64,000 nt of DNA, from the NCBI GenBank assembly GCA_038501785.1, contig JBAMJR010000073.1, forward strand, positions 1,992,001 through 2,056,000, given 5' to 3'. This document shows positions 61,433 to 64,000 of the stretch, piece after piece; the stretch's first letter is position 1; every line of letters begins with the position of its first letter. A program made the position numbers and the translations under genes. Under the pieces are notes generated by a model. That model did no database searches, was not told the origin of the DNA, and saw only the letters and a list, made by a program, of their open reading frames with translations. Source of the stretch: Myoxocephalus aenaeus (taxonomy: Eukaryota; Chordata; Actinopteri; Perciformes; Cottidae).

Positions 61433-61434
<2 letters not shown>

Positions 61435-61579
61435 TGTGAGAGTACTCGGCCTGATTATGGCTCCAAGCAGATGAAGAAGGCAAAACGCCTGCTGGTGTGT
61501 AATGTATCACTGTCTGCCTCCTACCCACGCAAACACATACGTTCACACATAAACGCACAGGCAGCCAGACAGGGACGAC

Positions 61580-61620
61580 GTGCCCCCCAGTGCCCCCACT
61601 GAGGGGGCACTGGGGGGCAC
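61580..61620. repeat. Perfect G/C hairpin, 18-bp arms
   Basis: GTGCCCCCCAGTGCCCCC, then ACTGA, then the exact inverse. Confidence 0.9.
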
Positions 61621-63245
61621 CAGAGACGGCTGCCGTTTGACATTGTGTCAGCAGGCCCAGATATAGGCAGCCGCCAGCTCTCCACAGAGCTTGTCCTCCC
61701 TCCTGCCGACCAGCGAGACGTTTCCACGCACAGCCGACCATGTGACCTAACCTTCCCAGAGTCCTTTACACAGCCTGCTATGCGCTGTTGTGTCTTATAA
61801 ATGAGCGGTCACACACACACACACACACTCATTTAGCTAAACGCCATGCGATTGGGCGAAAGTACTACAAATCTATAATTTGACATTAACAATAAGTCAA
61901 ATTACTACATATAATGTGAAAAGTTGATAGTGACAAACCCACACATTACTTAACGGATTTCCTACTAGCCTTTCTTGATATTTGTAACCTTATTGTTTTG
62001 ATTTCAGGTTTTTTAGTGATGCGTCTCTAGGGATGCCCTTTCTAGCAACACATCTCTGTGTGATCAGGGCCTAAGGTGGTAATGTGTCAAGGTGGCCAAA
62101 ACATGAATCCGTTCAACATGTCACACACTTCAGAGTTGGTGAAATAATATTTTTCCCGCACACAGCTTTGAAGGGGTAATTTTACCTGAATAACAAAAAC
62201 CCATATTTCCTCCCTTACTATCTAACTATGTAGATAGATCAGGTTTAATTGGCTCAGGTTTTAAGATAAACCTTTCTGAGATTTCTGCCTCGATACAATG
62301 GCTGCACGTAATGTCATTTAAAGCGCTTAAAGCATTGACATTAGATTTAAAAAAAAGTAATTCTTCATTATTAGCTCAGGAGTGGACATAGAGAGAAAAA
62401 AACATATAAATGGCACCATTTGATAATTCGCACGCACAATATTTTATCCATTTCCTCAATTTAATTAATTTGTTCCCACGTTTTGATTCATTTGTGCACA
62501 CAAGTTATGATTCATGATTCATTTTTACACTTCTCAACGGGTGTGGTTCGCAGCATCTGCACAAGGGATTCAACTAGGCGGGTCATGGACGGCCATTCTG
62601 TGTGGTGGGGGTCCCTTGGACTTGGTACTCGCTGCGGGGAGGGACAGGTCACCCTGCTACCAACGCAACTGTCAACCACGGCGATGTGGTTAACCCCCCC
62701 AACCCCATCTTGTTTACCATGCTGTGTGATCAACACTCATATCTATTCAAACAATGTAATCATAATTACATTATTTACTAGAGCACAACAGTGTTTCTTC
62801 ATAGATCCAGCCTCTTAATTTTGACTTCATAGTTGGTTAATTGGAAGGCCCCGGTAAACATCATGGTTACTGGTGGATGTAGGCTTCCTGAGGGCATGCC
62901 TCGGGGAGAAAGGCTGGGCTGTTGTGCTTGCTCTCTGTACATTTATCTTGTGTGCAGAAATCAACCAAAATGTGGGAACGTTTTAATTAAATTGAGCACA
63001 GATTAATACATTTTGTCCTCGATTTTTTTATTTTTCTGTCGAGGGCCCCTTGCGAGCTCCATACTTTTCAAAGTCAGTGTAAGTTTGACTTTGGACAATC
63101 AAACAGACCTCAGTAGCTGAAAACACAGTAAATAACATCGAAAGCTGTCTGCATGGTTAGCAACGGGTAACTGGGAATTATTTTATTGTTTTCTAATTTG
63201 GGTGACACACCCTTTAACAGAACTTTTCCAAGCATCTTCCCTCCA

Positions 63246-63331
<86 letters not shown>
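63246..63331. repeat. (CA)n microsatellite
   Basis: About 43 CA units followed by a short TA run. Confidence 0.97.
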
Positions 63332-63338
<7 letters not shown>

Positions 63339-63736
63339 CTGTATATATATAAACAGTCACCTCCAGCAGAAAGCAACTAGACAACTGGGCACAGAACCAG
63401 ATTGAAGCAGCACAAGATCCACCAAGCCAGCTGTTCCACCATTATCTCCATCAAGTTCACAAATGAATGCATCTTCGATTTGTGAGGGGTAAGACAGTGG
63501 AGAGCATGGTTTTGTCTGCTGAACTGTCTTGACAATAACCTGACACCGCTCTTCTCCCCGACAGTGTATCAAATACCTGGTCTCGTACCCTTTTTCCTGT
63601 CATTCCTCTCCACCTCCTGTGTGTCCCCTTGAGTTTTCCCTTGACTTGCTCCTCTGATAATGAAGCAGAGAGATCACACTCTTCCATTGTTGTTCACCAT
63701 TATTCTAATAAGACTATCATTACTTCGACTCCAAGG

Positions 63737-63874
<138 letters not shown>

Positions 63875-64000
63875 ACAATATGTTTACTGACCTTGGCAGT
63901 GCACACATGCTGGTGATGAGAGCCAATATTGGCAGAGTGAAACAGACACAGCTTTCTTTTTTTCTTCTTTTTTTCCTGGTATGAAACTTCATTAAAATCA

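Overview
The window is vertebrate nuclear DNA, almost certainly from a teleost fish. It has intron-containing genes with vertebrate protein sequences, small introns (often 0.1-2 kb), very many long CA/GT, TA, GA and GAA microsatellites, and teleost-type mobile elements (an internally deleted Tc1 element, an L2-like LINE fragment, several small inverted-repeat elements). I cannot name the species.

Layout. 1-13.7 kb (+): the 3' two thirds of a roquin-1 gene (rc3h1), 16 exons plus a long 3' UTR. 15.27-17.52 kb (-): a complete seven-exon aldo-keto reductase of about 285 aa. 17.86-20.82 kb (+): a complete five-exon EXTL2 glycosyltransferase of about 353 aa, head-to-head with the reductase across about 340 bp. 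22.28-27.51 kb (-): a complete ten-exon PARL mitochondrial rhomboid protease of about 374 aa, tail-to-tail with EXTL2. 27.5-32 kb: intergenic, with repeats. 32.4-64 kb (+): the 5' part of an fgf12 fibroblast growth factor homologous factor gene. It has the classical 1A first exon, exon 2 (111 bp) and exon 3 (104 bp); the remaining exons lie beyond the window. I assembled these models by hand, and the reading frame stays open and in phase across every junction given.

Main point of interest. Upstream of the fgf12 1A exon are two further candidate first exons (32392-32410 and 39704-39794). Each has an ATG and a GT donor, and each ends in the one phase (a single G) that splices correctly to exon 2. 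The second resembles the 1B first exon of the paralogue FGF14 (a PKSM...KG.HMLQC.CG pattern), which suggests an ancient alternative N-terminus kept at a teleost fgf12 locus. The roughly 6 kb between this exon and exon 1A carries a long pure GAA tract and a TTC tract.

The genes share no pathway: mRNA decay (roquin), carbonyl reduction, heparan sulfate synthesis, mitochondrial proteolysis, and sodium-channel modulation. The order is a synteny block rather than a functional cluster.
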